64,000 nt of DNA from Tritrichomonas foetus. Taxonomy: Eukaryota; Parabasalia; Tritrichomonadida; Tritrichomonadidae. Below, in pieces: positions 20,054 through 30,053 of this stretch. The position numbers and the translations under genes were made by a program. Below the pieces are notes generated by a model. It saw only the letters and a program-made list of their open reading frames with translations. It was not told the DNA's origin and ran no database searches. The stretch lies in NCBI GenBank assembly GCA_001839685.1, contig MLAK01001359.1, forward strand, positions 75,028 to 139,027, in the 5' to 3' direction. Each line of letters begins with the position of its first letter. Within the stretch, counting starts at the first letter, position 1.

Positions 20054-22411
20054 TTATGCTATGTAGTTTGGTTGTTCAGCTGTAGTGATGAATGCCTTTG
20101 TGTAAATTTTTTCTTCATTCTTTTGGCTTCTTTTTATCACAAAGAAACTGATTACAGCAACAACAGCTACAACTCCTACAGCAGCTGCAGTAACGAAGGC
20201 AATTTTGATTGATGAGTTGTTCTTCACTTTATATTTCAAATGCCTAATCTTATGCATGAATCTATCCATGTTTGTTTCATATATTGTTACTGTTGATGAT
20301 GAATTGAAGCCAACAAGGGCATTAGATGTTGGATTTACAATTTCACAAAAGAATGTTAAGTTTCCAGTAACTTCTGTATTCTTGATTGTTTCAACTGTCA
20401 CTTGTTTCTTGGTTTCACCATTTGCGAATACCAAATCAGTGAGGAGGTCGACATAGTGTCTTCCATGAACAGCTGAACCTGGTGAAGTTTGGAACGTTAC
20501 TTGAGCAGAGCCAACTGAGCCACCATTTCTTACTACGGTTAAAGTAACACTGTCACCTTTAGAAACATCATAATCAAGTTTCTCAATTTCGAAGATACCT
20601 GCTCCATTGTTATTCAAAATGTAGAATCCATGAAGTGCAATTGCTTTTGAAACTAAGACAACTTTAATTGTATGTTCTTTATCTTCTAAAGTGTCTGTTT
20701 GGAAGAGTAATTGACGTAATTGTCTATTTTGTGAATATGTGTTTGGTGATCCAACTTTCACATCATCAATGTAAACATCCATAACTCCGTGTCCTGAATC
20801 AACAATTCCAACAATGTAAGCTTTTGTTCCCTTGAATGTTGCAGAAGCTGTATCACCAACATGCGTGGTATAAATTCCTTCAGATTCGGTGTTCCACTTT
20901 CCAGTTGTTTTGAATTTAGCTGCCAAAATCTCCTGAAGACCATCTGGTACAACATCGCCCATGGAGAAATCTCCATAAGCTTTGTAGATTCCAACAAATT
21001 CAATTAATGGGACAGCTTGGGAACCAAAGATGTTAATGCGAACTTTTGATGATGTAACTGTAGATTGACGAAGAATTCTTTTGGCACCAATTGTTGTGGC
21101 TTTATCGAATAATTTCCAAGAACCTCTGCTAAAATATTCAATGTTCCATGAAGTTACACGTTGTCCAAGTGCGATATGTTCACTGACGGCGATCATATCG
21201 AATTTCTTATCAGTTCCAAGATCGATTGTAAGAGTACCTGTTAACTGACCATCATTCATAGTCCAGTAAGTATCGTACGATCCATCAGCAACATTTTTTG
21301 GACCGAAATTTGTTTCGTCATCTCCACGAATTTGGGAAGCTGAGAATGTGACACCACTGCTTGCTGCAAGATTGAGACTAAATGACTTTTCAATGGTTTC
21401 ATGGAGTTCATTAAGTCTGTCAACAAAGTCTTGTTGTAAGGACCCATCAGTATTCGGTGGAACATTGAGTAAAAATGGCTGACCGCGTCCAACAGACGAG
21501 AAATAAATTGTTGTTAAATCTCTCATAGTCTTTGGTACATTTCCTTTTTTCCAGAACCAGCCAGAAGTCAAAGAAACGTCACATTCACCTGTACTCCAAA
21601 TATCTCCATTAGGATCGCCTTGATTCAAATATTGTGATTCATCACCTCCATGCTCGTCATACCAATTTCTTTGTCTGGTTAGGTTTAATTTCGACCAGCA
21701 TGTTTCGCCAGCACGACCTGCTTCGTTTCCTATCCAGCGAATTGTAGAAGCATATGGAGAGAAAACAACAGCTCCTGGTTGTAAATTCTCTATTAGTTCA
21801 AACCATTTAACAAACCAGTATTTTTGCTCGGCCTCTCCTGTTCCTTTGGCGCCATCCATCCAAACTTCAACAAATTTCCCATTGTTTCCATATTTCTTGT
21901 CCCCCAAAATTTCTGTGAGTTGATTCATATAATATTCATTATATTCGACTTCCTTGCCATAATTTGTACTATTTCGATCCCATGGTGACAAATAGAATCC
22001 CATATTCATGTCGTATTTTGTGCAAGATTTGGAAACTTCTTCAATGACGTCTCCAGATTGGTGGAGGAATTGTGAGATTGACTGGAAATCTGTACTTTCG
22101 TTTACTTGATGATCGGTATATTTTGACTTCCAAAGACAAAAACCGTCATGATGACGACCAATCATGATGATTCTTTTGAAGCCTGCGTTTTTAAGTGTTG
22201 AAACCCACTGGTCAGTGTCTAAGTTTGTTGGTTTGAACAGGTTTGGATCTTCTTTGCCGTCACCCCAATCTTTTCCAGTAAATGTATTCATTCCATAGTG
22301 GATGAAAGCAGAAAGCTCTTCTCTGTGGTAATTTAATTGACCTTGGGTGGGAGTCGGGCCCCATGGAGCAGGGGGGTCAACGCATAATACAAATCCAATG
22401 AAGAAAAACAT
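20054..22411 (-). CDS. Membrane-anchored GH29 alpha-L-fucosidase with Calx-beta domain, 785 aa
   Basis: Hydrolyses terminal alpha-linked L-fucose; a cell-surface position facing host or bacterial glycans is inferred. Order: hydrophobic signal segment (1-about 12), GH29 barrel (about 14-350), a discoidin/F5-8C-like sandwich (about 355-475), a further beta domain (about 490-615), a Calx-beta-like domain (about 620-720), one membrane helix (about 735-757) and a short cytosolic tail with KRSQK and NY near the end. Catalytic-site features: AFIHYG, GRHHDGF (His87-His88) and EVWMDGAKG, where Asp186 fits the GH29 nucleophile. The sequence resembles bacterial (Bacteroidetes-type) GH29 enzymes, so lateral transfer followed by gain of an anchor is plausible. 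The ATG at 22411 is followed directly by the signal segment. Confidence 0.88.
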   Translation of the reverse strand: MFFFIGFVLCVDPPAPWGPTPTQGQLNYHREELSAFIHYGMNTFTGKDWGDGKEDPNLFKPTNLDTDQWVSTLKNAGFKRIIMIGRHHDGFCLWKSKYTDHQVNESTDFQSISQFLHQSGDVIEEVSKSCTKYDMNMGFYLSPWDRNSTNYGKEVEYNEYYMNQLTEILGDKKYGNNGKFVEVWMDGAKGTGEAEQKYWFVKWFELIENLQPGAVVFSPYASTIRWIGNEAGRAGETCWSKLNLTRQRNWYDEHGGDESQYLNQGDPNGDIWSTGECDVSLTSGWFWKKGNVPKTMRDLTTIYFSSVGRGQPFLLNVPPNTDGSLQQDFVDRLNELHETIEKSFSLNLAASSGVTFSASQIRGDDETNFGPKNVADGSYDTYWTMNDGQLTGTLTIDLGTDKKFDMIAVSEHIALGQRVTSWNIEYFSRGSWKLFDKATTIGAKRILRQSTVTSSKVRINIFGSQAVPLIEFVGIYKAYGDFSMGDVVPDGLQEILAAKFKTTGKWNTESEGIYTTHVGDTASATFKGTKAYIVGIVDSGHGVMDVYIDDVKVGSPNTYSQNRQLRQLLFQTDTLEDKEHTIKVVLVSKAIALHGFYILNNNGAGIFEIEKLDYDVSKGDSVTLTVVRNGGSVGSAQVTFQTSPGSAVHGRHYVDLLTDLVFANGETKKQVTVETIKNTEVTGNLTFFCEIVNPTSNALVGFNSSSTVTIYETNMDRFMHKIRHLKYKVKNNSSIKIAFVTAAAVGVVAVVAVISFFVIKRSQKNEEKIYTKAFITTAEQPNYIA

Positions 22412-24218
22412 TAATGTGAAATGTCAAATAAAAATTGAGAGTATTTTTTACAATGTAGTGAATTTCAAATATTAAATAAGTTGTCTATCCAAATGAGATA
22501 ATCAAAATGAAGTTTTCCACTATTTTCTCATATTCCAAATATTTTTTGGGCTGAAAGAATATGAAAATTTCACATTGAAAATTTCAGTTGTTAATTGAAG
22601 GATATCATGATTTAATCATTGAAATTGAGATACCAAATTTTGACCTTCAAAAAAGCACTTATTCCAAAGTAGAAAATGAAGCAAGTGCATCATTTCAGAT
22701 TCTAGTTAAGATTAGAGATAATTCTATCAAAAAGATTATCGCAATTTGAAATTATTGAAATAAATTCTCAAACCAATTATCACTTCACATCAATGATTGA
22801 ATTTTCAACCGATGAATCATTTCGAGGAAGAACTCATGAATATTATACTTAAATTGTTCGAATATTTGATTATTCTTGTTAGAAATAACCTTTTCACCTA
22901 TTACATAATTGTTGAATTTCACTTAAGTGTTACTCTTTCGTTTAGACTGTTGCTCTTTCATTTTGATTATGATTCATTTATTTTAGGCAATATTAATGAT
23001 TTATAGTAATGTTTTTTCGTTTACAGGAGTATTCATTCATTTACATCGATTTTACTTCAAATCAAATGATATCAATCAAGTTCTAACTTTTAGTTGAATG
23101 AAATATGATTTATGAAATTTTAGATTTAGTATCTTTGTACCTTGATCTTTTTTCTTGATTTAGTAGTTTCTAGACAATTATATGATGATATATTCATGAT
23201 TACATGGGTGCAATATCAGTTTAGTTCATGTGAAAACCTCATGTATAAATTTCACAATCATTTACAAATTTGTAGAAATTTTAATGAGGAAAATAAAAAA
23301 TTCACGAAGAGAATTTTATATTTTATCTTCTAAAATCTCATAAAATTGAATTAATTCCTATTCGCATTGAATTTATAATTTTTCTCGATACCAATGCGAT
23401 ATCGTTGATTCAACATAAATAAGACGATTGTATCTTGAATTGGTCATGATTTTTCTTAAACTATTATATCAGGAGTGATTTTCAAGGTTTGTTTATAAAC
23501 GAATTTATTTTTTCCAGTAAATTGATTATCAGTCAATTTGTGAGTAGTGCCTAGATATATTCATTACTCTGTTGATAGTCCTCTTTTTCAGTTTACTTAA
23601 TTTCCATTAAATTCTGCAATTTGTGACTTTTATTGGCCATAGTTTAGTTCATAACACATTCTCTCCAAAATTTAATGATTCATCACTTTGGAAATTTTTT
23701 TTGTGAATATCTGAAACATGTATTTGTGAATATCTGAAACTTTCGATGAATCACTCTGTACTGTTTTTTCCATTAGCATTGTTTGGTGCTTTCAAATTGT
23801 TTTTAAATTCTTTTGATTGTTTTCTCAAACCACTTTTTTATTATTAAATTTAGTTATTATTACAAATTCACTGATTCCAATTGATATCATGCGCTTTGAA
23901 AGTTATAAAAAAAGTTAATCTTTACGTTATATGGCACTATTTCACCATTTCTTCCAGAAGTGAATTCCAGAGCATATTTGAAATTCTGTATCACAAGGGA
24001 ATTGATTTATCACACAATTTCTGAAACTTTTCCACTTTTTCAGCTATTGAGCAAAAACCTCAGTAATTACTTTTTTTGTTTGAATTTACATCGTTGAAGA
24101 AATATTTCATTCATTATGTAATTGAATAATCATCATTTTTTATTTTTTTGTTAAGATCTTTGAATTGATTTCAATCTATTATTTCGGATAATTTTCAAAT
24201 AACGTTTTCGCAAAAAAA
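22412..24218. other. Long divergent intergenic region, no gene recognised
   Basis: About 1.8 kb of AT-rich sequence. The frames at 22797-23006 and 23142-23333 are short, Phe/Ile/Leu-rich as expected by chance here, and carry no domain. A plus-strand AAAAAGTTAATC at about 23910 could be a distant promoter half-site for the ubiquitin-like gene. One direct repeat is listed separately. Confidence 0.5.
23701..23740. repeat. 17-bp direct repeat
   Basis: TTGTGAATATCTGAAAC occurs twice, at 23701-23717 and 23724-23740, with a 6-base spacer. Function unknown. Confidence 0.8.
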
Positions 24219-24791
24219 ATGAATTCCTCAAGCCGTTCTTCAACTTCATTATCCAGCGAACAATCAGAGATTTCACTAAATCAATCAATGATATCACTTG
24301 ATCAGTCTATGATGCATTTTCAATCAACACAAGGAACCCCTTTTGCACAACAATTCAATTATCATCTCCAAGACCTTACAGTTGTTAGACGTGAAGGACC
24401 AATGAAACCAGATGGTCAATTATGTGTGCATTTACCAAATATATCTTGCATTGAAGTTGATTTCAATCGAAGAGAAACAGTTGAAGTTTTTAGAAGTCGT
24501 ATACAAAAAATAATAGGCGAAAAAATGAATATAAACAATTATTATCTCGTTTCCCCACATGGCTCAATTGTTGATTCATCAACACTCGATGATTATTATG
24601 TAACACCAGGAACAGATATTTTACTAATTCGGAAAGGAATAAAAAATCGCACAAAACTTGCAAATAGAAGATATTGGCTTGAATCACGAAAATCAAGAGA
24701 AAAAGGTGAGTTACGATCTAAAATAGCTCAAACGTCATTATCTAGGCACAGGATAACTCCATATGCATATACATCAATTCAAAAAGAATAG
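24219..24791 (+). CDS. Small protein with ubiquitin-like fold candidate, 190 aa
   Basis: The first about 45 residues are Ser/Gln-rich and disordered, with SLNQSMISLDQSMM repeats. Residues about 65-140 look like a beta-grasp (ubiquitin-like) domain: strand LCVHLPN, strand CIEVDF, a helix with VEVFRSRIQKIIG, NNYYLVSPHG, a turn (SSTLDDYYV) and final strand TDILLIRKG. This order matches ubiquitin's beta-beta-alpha-beta-beta pattern. There is no C-terminal GG, so it is not a conjugated modifier. The last about 45 residues are basic. Function unknown. It is convergent with the next gene. The ATG at 24219 follows a run of A. Confidence 0.6.
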   Translation: MNSSSRSSTSLSSEQSEISLNQSMISLDQSMMHFQSTQGTPFAQQFNYHLQDLTVVRREGPMKPDGQLCVHLPNISCIEVDFNRRETVEVFRSRIQKIIGEKMNINNYYLVSPHGSIVDSSTLDDYYVTPGTDILLIRKGIKNRTKLANRRYWLESRKSREKGELRSKIAQTSLSRHRITPYAYTSIQKE

Positions 24792-25097
24792 CATTAAATT
24801 TGCTAATCAATGTATTTAAATTTCTAAAAAATTGCTTTGATTTTTTTCAAATCATATTCATTTGTATTGTGTAAATGTGATTTAATCATTAAGTTTTTTC
24901 ATTTAACAAGATTCAAAAGGGTAAATATATTCTATTTGGTTTGTAGCTTGAAATAATTAGAAAATATTCTACATGTTCTGATACCATTATATTTTCCATC
25001 TATTGGCTTTGCTTGAAAAATATAAAAGAACAACCCTACTGCATTTGACTGATCAAAAATAATCACTAAAACAAATTGGTAGAATGGTATTTTATGC

Positions 25098-25751
25098 TTA
25101 TATATCAAATAGTTTTCTTTCATCACATCCACATACATTAAAAAAGAATTTGTTAATACGATGATGACATTGATAATTCATTTTCTCCATTTCTTGATTC
25201 AGTGGCCGCGTATATGTGTAAACTGTTTTTTCAAAATTACAAAAAAGACCGGCCAACAATTTACAACATGATTTTCTGCAGCTTTCTGTTTCATAATGAT
25301 CAAGTGATCGGTAATCAACTTGATCTGTATTTTCACCGTCAGGTGATTGAATTATATACGAATAAATATCCGTTGGCTGAGCAATTTCAGAACTATGGTT
25401 TAGTTCATTAGGCTGCGATAGATTAACATTTTTATCAATACCATTTTTATTATCAGTTGTCTGAAGATTATTATTAATATCAAACGTTGATGGTGGAATT
25501 ATATTTTTCATTGGATTCTTTTCTTGATTTATAATTTCATGTTGATCAATAGAATTAGAGTTAGAATTGGAATTGGAATTGGAATTAGAATCATTGATTG
25601 GTTCAGGTGAATGTGCTTGAATTGACATAGATTGGGATTCAATGGGAACAGATATAACTTGTGAATTCATAAACTCTAGATTCACAGATGGAATGCCTTG
25701 TAAATCAGTAGGACTTAAAACAGGGAATCCCTCAAGTCCAGAATCACTCAT
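25098..25751 (-). CDS. Unknown protein with Asn-Ser repeat and Cys-rich C-terminus, 217 aa
   Basis: Not recognised. Residues 1-about 145 are acidic to neutral and disordered, including a (Ser-Asn)n run at about 54-67 that is encoded by a 6-base tandem repeat (25555-25590). The C-terminal about 65 residues are different: basic and Cys-rich, with CRKSCCKLLAGLFCNFEK and then CHHRINKFFFNVCGCDE. Eight cysteines in this part suggest either metal binding or lipid-modified cysteines. No signal peptide or clear membrane span is present. Start ATG 25751. Confidence 0.55.
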   Translation of the reverse strand: MSDSGLEGFPVLSPTDLQGIPSVNLEFMNSQVISVPIESQSMSIQAHSPEPINDSNSNSNSNSNSNSIDQHEIINQEKNPMKNIIPPSTFDINNNLQTTDNKNGIDKNVNLSQPNELNHSSEIAQPTDIYSYIIQSPDGENTDQVDYRSLDHYETESCRKSCCKLLAGLFCNFEKTVYTYTRPLNQEMEKMNYQCHHRINKFFFNVCGCDERKLFDI

Positions 25752-25865
25752 AAGGAGGGTGATATTAGAATATTGAAATGAAAGAAATTGTCATTTTTCT
25801 TAATAAATGACCATATATTTAACCATAACGATCAACAAATATAATACCAAAAAAATCGTCTATAA

Positions 25866-26240
25866 TTACAGTTTATTATCTTTGTTTCTGCTTTTAGCAT
25901 GATTTTTCAAGCTTCCCTCTTTTTGATGAGACTTTATAAAAGCGAGTCCAATTGGATCATTAATATCCATTGACCCAGCGATTCCATATTGATAAAGTAT
26001 TGAATTTAATAAAACATTATTAATTCTGTTCTTGTTTAAATGTTTTGCATGTATATATGCTCGAGATTTCGCCAATGTATCCAGCTTTGGCCTAATTTTT
26101 AACCAGTCTTTATCGTGATAATCTGCATCATCGTTTTTATAATTGTGTTTTCGGTTTTTCCATATCTGAGTGTTGCCTGAAACTCTATTTTTATGCTTCT
26201 TTCCTTCAACTATCGAAAATAGGATAATTATGAAAATCAT
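25866..26240 (-). CDS. Small putative secreted basic protein, 124 aa
   Basis: The N-terminus (MIFIIILFSIVEG) is a good signal peptide, and what follows is very basic and hydrophilic (KKHKNRV, KNRKHNYK, and a Lys/Arg-rich tail). No cysteines or known domain are seen. Residues about 75-105 (INNVLLNSILYQYGIAG) may form a helix. It could be a small secreted protein or, less likely, a chance frame. The intact frame and ATG directly followed by a signal peptide favour a real gene. It lies about 110 bases downstream of the preceding minus-strand gene's start, on the same strand. Confidence 0.45.
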   Translation of the reverse strand: MIFIIILFSIVEGKKHKNRVSGNTQIWKNRKHNYKNDDADYHDKDWLKIRPKLDTLAKSRAYIHAKHLNKNRINNVLLNSILYQYGIAGSMDINDPIGLAFIKSHQKEGSLKNHAKSRNKDNKL

Positions 26241-26556
26241 CTGTCACTTTGAGTGAAACCGAAAATGTTTTCTTTTAACGATCAAAGACGATCAAAAAAA
26301 AAATCAATTCTATGAAAACATGTATTGACTCGTATCTATTTACAATCTTCTAATACTTTGTCTAAGCTTTGTCAATCAAATTTAATCATTTTGCCCATTG
26401 ATTTATACAGATATTTAAATATCAAAAATTCATAATTGGTGGTAACTTTTTGAATATGTTATTAAAAAAGTGAGTATGAGTCCTGAATACTATCAACAAC
26501 GAATTAGTTATAGAAAAAGTTAAATAATAAATACGTTTATTAATACTTAAACAATC
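26241..26556. other. Divergent promoter region
   Basis: About 316 bases between divergent starts. It contains the AAAAAGTT element at 26514 for the carboxypeptidase gene. Nothing else was recognised. Confidence 0.5.
26514..26520 (+). promoter_or_regulatory. AAAAAGTT promoter-like half-site (carboxypeptidase gene)
   Basis: TATAGAAAAAGTTAAAT, with the same TATAG-AAAAAGTT context as seen before the kinase, axonemal-repeat and 125-aa genes. It lies 36 bases before the ATG at 26557. The upstream ACCATATAA half is not clear. Confidence 0.5.
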
Positions 26557-28305
26557 ATGGAAAATTCTAGTCTTCCTGAATATCAGTGCAAGCCATTAGA
26601 GAGGCTTGAAAAACCAATTACCATGCAGCTCCCGAACAATCATCCTGCAGCGAAAATGATTCCTTGTACTTTTAAAGAAATGTGTCTTGAAGATTTCCGC
26701 GACGAAAATACCCTTATTTACGATCCAATTACTCCTGTTCCAGCAAAAGAAGGCGATCCGATTTTCAGTGGTGATTTTGAATGTGGTAATTTAGGCCAAG
26801 TTTTTCGAATTGGTGAAAATAAATACGAAATCCATCTTTTACCAGATCCAAACGACCAGCAAACCGCACAATGGTTCTTTTTTAAAGCAGAGAATTTAAA
26901 GCCAGGCGAATACTTTTTCATGATCGTCGGATTTTATCGCCAATGCAATCTTCATTGGAAAGGTTCACAAGTTTGTTCATACTCTGAAGCAGCTGCCAGA
27001 AGAGGTATTGGATGGCAAAGGATCGGCGATGAAATGAATTACTTCAAGACAAAAAGTGGAAAATTCCCAGAATGGACGTGGACCTTTAAATTTACTGTTG
27101 AAGAATTAGATAACATGTTTTTTGCTCATTCTTATCCATATACATTCACTGATCAAATGAACTGTCTTGGAAAATTACAGCCACTTTGTCGGCCATCAAC
27201 ATTATGCCAATCACTTGGCGGCATTGATGTTCCTGTAATTTTCTGGGATGCTGAAGAGCAAAAGTGTGTTGATATTGAGCCATATATGAAAGAGGCACGT
27301 GAGATCAAAAATACCGCGCCAGAAATTCGTGTTGAAGAAATTTCTGAATTTGATGATTTCACTGTTCAAACACTGAGAAAATGGGGAAGAGATAATCCAG
27401 GAGAAGGACGCAAATATGATCGAAAACCAGTGATAATCATCGCTGCAAGGACACATCCAGGTGAAACTAATTCATCTTATGCAATGGAAGGTTTACTTCA
27501 AACTTTATTTGCTAAAAATGAATTCGGTCTCGAGCTTCGACGAAACTTTTCTTGGTTGTTAATTCCAATGGTGAATCCAGATGGAGCTATTTGTGGTTTT
27601 TATCGTCCTTCACTTTCAGGAAATGATATTAATCGTGTTTGGAAGAGTCCAGATCCATTAATGCATCCAATTGCTGATAATGTTCTCAAGTTAATTGAAG
27701 TTATTCAAAAAACAAGACCAACACCATTCTTTTTAGATTTTCATGGTCATACAGCTGCATGTAATAGTTTTGTTTATGGTTTTATGAATGAAAACAATCC
27801 AGCTATTTACAGTGCTGAACGAGTGTTTCCATTATTGATGACAAAGCATACTCCACTCTTTTCAAATGAAATGTGTTCCTATTTGAAACAAGAACTCTAT
27901 GAAGGAACAATGAGAGTTGTTATTCGTAGACGTTTCCATATCATTTTTGCATATACTCTTGAAATGAGTTATGGCGGATCAGATTTTGGAACAAGACATG
28001 ATACTCAATTTACTCCACATGATTACAGATCTGTTGGTGAGGCAACAGCAAGATGTATTGCAGACATGTTTTTGAAAGAAGGCACACTTGCATCGAAGGA
28101 GGTATTCCAATTAATTCCTCCTCCTCCACAAGAGCCAATTAATCAATATCAAGTTGATGACTTTTCCACTTCACTTTCGATTGATGGAAAAGTTTTAGAA
28201 TCTGAACAAACCTTCTTCAGAATTTCTCCACATGATCTTTCAACAGAAAATCCACAATCGGTTAAACTAAGCCTTAATCAACTTGTCCGTGATGTAGAAA
28301 TGTAG
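26557..28305 (+). CDS. Cytosolic carboxypeptidase (M14 CCP/AGBL family), 582 aa
   Basis: CCP enzymes remove glutamates from tubulin tails and side chains, tuning microtubules in flagella. Residues about 70-195 form the CCP-specific N-terminal beta domain (WFFFKAENL, YFFMIVGFYR). The M14 domain follows. Zinc site: THPGET with His300 and Glu303, and the later DFHGH motif (His396/His398). Substrate-binding residues are in MVNPDG and GNDINRVW. The catalytic Glu is Glu469 in YTLEMSYGG. All key residues are present, so it should be active. Its presence fits a flagellate with polyglutamylated axonemes. I cannot say which AGBL subtype or whether it trims glutamate or glycine. The AAAAAGTT element 36 bases upstream supports this ATG. 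Confidence 0.9.
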   Translation: MENSSLPEYQCKPLERLEKPITMQLPNNHPAAKMIPCTFKEMCLEDFRDENTLIYDPITPVPAKEGDPIFSGDFECGNLGQVFRIGENKYEIHLLPDPNDQQTAQWFFFKAENLKPGEYFFMIVGFYRQCNLHWKGSQVCSYSEAAARRGIGWQRIGDEMNYFKTKSGKFPEWTWTFKFTVEELDNMFFAHSYPYTFTDQMNCLGKLQPLCRPSTLCQSLGGIDVPVIFWDAEEQKCVDIEPYMKEAREIKNTAPEIRVEEISEFDDFTVQTLRKWGRDNPGEGRKYDRKPVIIIAARTHPGETNSSYAMEGLLQTLFAKNEFGLELRRNFSWLLIPMVNPDGAICGFYRPSLSGNDINRVWKSPDPLMHPIADNVLKLIEVIQKTRPTPFFLDFHGHTAACNSFVYGFMNENNPAIYSAERVFPLLMTKHTPLFSNEMCSYLKQELYEGTMRVVIRRRFHIIFAYTLEMSYGGSDFGTRHDTQFTPHDYRSVGEATARCIADMFLKEGTLASKEVFQLIPPPPQEPINQYQVDDFSTSLSIDGKVLESEQTFFRISPHDLSTENPQSVKLSLNQLVRDVEM

Positions 28306-28635
28306 ATATGTTACAATGATTTATTCTTCACTAAATAATATCACCATTTTTCATTCAATTTTTGTATGATTGGAAATAAGTTTCAGAGAATTTCAAGCAA
28401 ACAGATAAAAATTTCAGAAAGATTTTATAGATGATTGTATCAAACGCATCTTTTTCTGAATATATTTGGTCGAAAATAAATAATCGCACAAATTCTACGC
28501 AATTTCTTCTCAAAAAACACACAAACAATTCAATATAAGAAAATAAATATATCAATTATTTCTAGAATTTTCTTTATTTCAAGACCAGATAAATATTGAA
28601 ATTTTTTTGAAAATAACGGGTATAGTAATTTTGTA

Positions 28636-29592
28636 ATGACCGAAAATATTCCACAAAAAGGTCAGCGAAGGTTTCCAAACAGAATATTGACACTCAATCG
28701 AAATGATCCAGTTCCAAGCGATAACGAAATAGTCAATCCAATTCTCAAAAAGAAAATAATTACATATCCAATTCCGAAAATCGAAGAAAACGCAATTTCT
28801 GTAAATGAATATCGTAACTTATTGAAAACAGAACATAAATATAATGATGATATTCAGGCGCAACAAACAATTGATGAAATTGCTGAATTTGAAAGGCGAA
28901 ACTTTGGCAAAACAAAAGTGCCAAAACCGATTCGAATTGAGCCACTCGATTCAATGACCAAACAAACCCTCGATCAATTCAAAATACCAAATGAATGTTT
29001 CACCTTAGACTACGTAGTTCCAAGGGTTCGTGCAAAAACTGTTCTTTCAAGTGAGCGTGCGATTGCTAAGCCGTCAACATGGAATACACTTGATGAACCA
29101 GAATTGCCATCAAGGCGAATATCTGAAAAACCGCCAGTTCGACACAAATCTCCATTTTTGGTGACATCAATTCATAAAGAATTGAAATATGGAATCCCCA
29201 TTTACAACAAAAGTATCTTGAAAATAAATAAAGCGAAAATGACGCAATATGAAACAAAATTAAGATATATTTGTACGTGTGATAATCAAATTCGAGAAGA
29301 AAAATTGAAAAGTCGTGTCAACGAAGATCGAAATCAGCTGATTTTGAAAAGAGAGAAACAAATGACAAGATGTGCTGAACTTGGCCAAATGTGGGCATTA
29401 AAAATGACTGGAAATCTCCCGAGAAAACCAAAAATACAACATGAAATTCCACCTTCTCAAGAAGACGTAGAAGCTATGAACTTTTTGAAAGAGAGAGATG
29501 AAGAAATAATGAACAAATATAAACAAAACAAAAAAGAAATGCAAACTCAAGAAATTGCCTCATTACAGAATATTCAAGGAGTCGGAATTTAA
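28636..29592 (+). CDS. Unknown basic protein, 318 aa
   Basis: Not recognised. Lys/Arg-rich with long predicted helices (about 205-250 and 275-310) and extended Pro-containing segments in the first 190 residues (TYPIPKIEEN, TKVPKPIRIEP, EKPPVRHKSP). The mix of short proline-bracketed segments and a helical tail resembles microtubule-associated or flagellar structural proteins in general build, but that is only an impression. No signal, membrane segment or catalytic motif. Intact frame from ATG 28636. Confidence 0.65.
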   Translation: MTENIPQKGQRRFPNRILTLNRNDPVPSDNEIVNPILKKKIITYPIPKIEENAISVNEYRNLLKTEHKYNDDIQAQQTIDEIAEFERRNFGKTKVPKPIRIEPLDSMTKQTLDQFKIPNECFTLDYVVPRVRAKTVLSSERAIAKPSTWNTLDEPELPSRRISEKPPVRHKSPFLVTSIHKELKYGIPIYNKSILKINKAKMTQYETKLRYICTCDNQIREEKLKSRVNEDRNQLILKREKQMTRCAELGQMWALKMTGNLPRKPKIQHEIPPSQEDVEAMNFLKERDEEIMNKYKQNKKEMQTQEIASLQNIQGVGI

Positions 29593-30053
29593 TGGGTTTC
29601 ATTCACTTGATGCGTATCTTTTTGTAAATTTTATAGTATTTTATTTTTCTTGTTTTTATTCATTTGATTGTTTGTAATATAGAGAAACCCATCTATAGCA
29701 TGCATGTTTATCAACTTATTTGGATTCTCTAAATAATAAAATAAGTGCGCACAATTGAATCATTGTTTTACCATTGATCATAAATCATTTTTTTTTTTTT
29801 TTTTTTTGCATAATAAAATAATAATGACTAAAAAGCCACCTTCATCACTGAAAAATCATTATGTTGATTTTATATGCTTCTTTCGATCACCTATTTCCTT
29901 GGAAACAATTATCTTGTCAACAAAATATTAAACATTTGAACTTAAATAAGAATAGAACATACTCGTAAACACAAAGCCTTCAATTTTATTGTTCATTATA
30001 TATTTTTTTATTAAAATTTGATATAAAACATTTCTATATTTCACCTTTTTTCA
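29593..30053. other. Convergent intergenic region
   Basis: About 460 bases between the 3' ends of two genes. A poly-T run of about 18 lies near 29790-29808. No gene recognised. Confidence 0.6.

Noticed and set aside
22797..23333. Two short plus-strand frames in the long spacer before the ubiquitin-like gene
   Set aside because: Their composition is what random AT-rich sequence gives, with no domain, promoter-like element or repeats.
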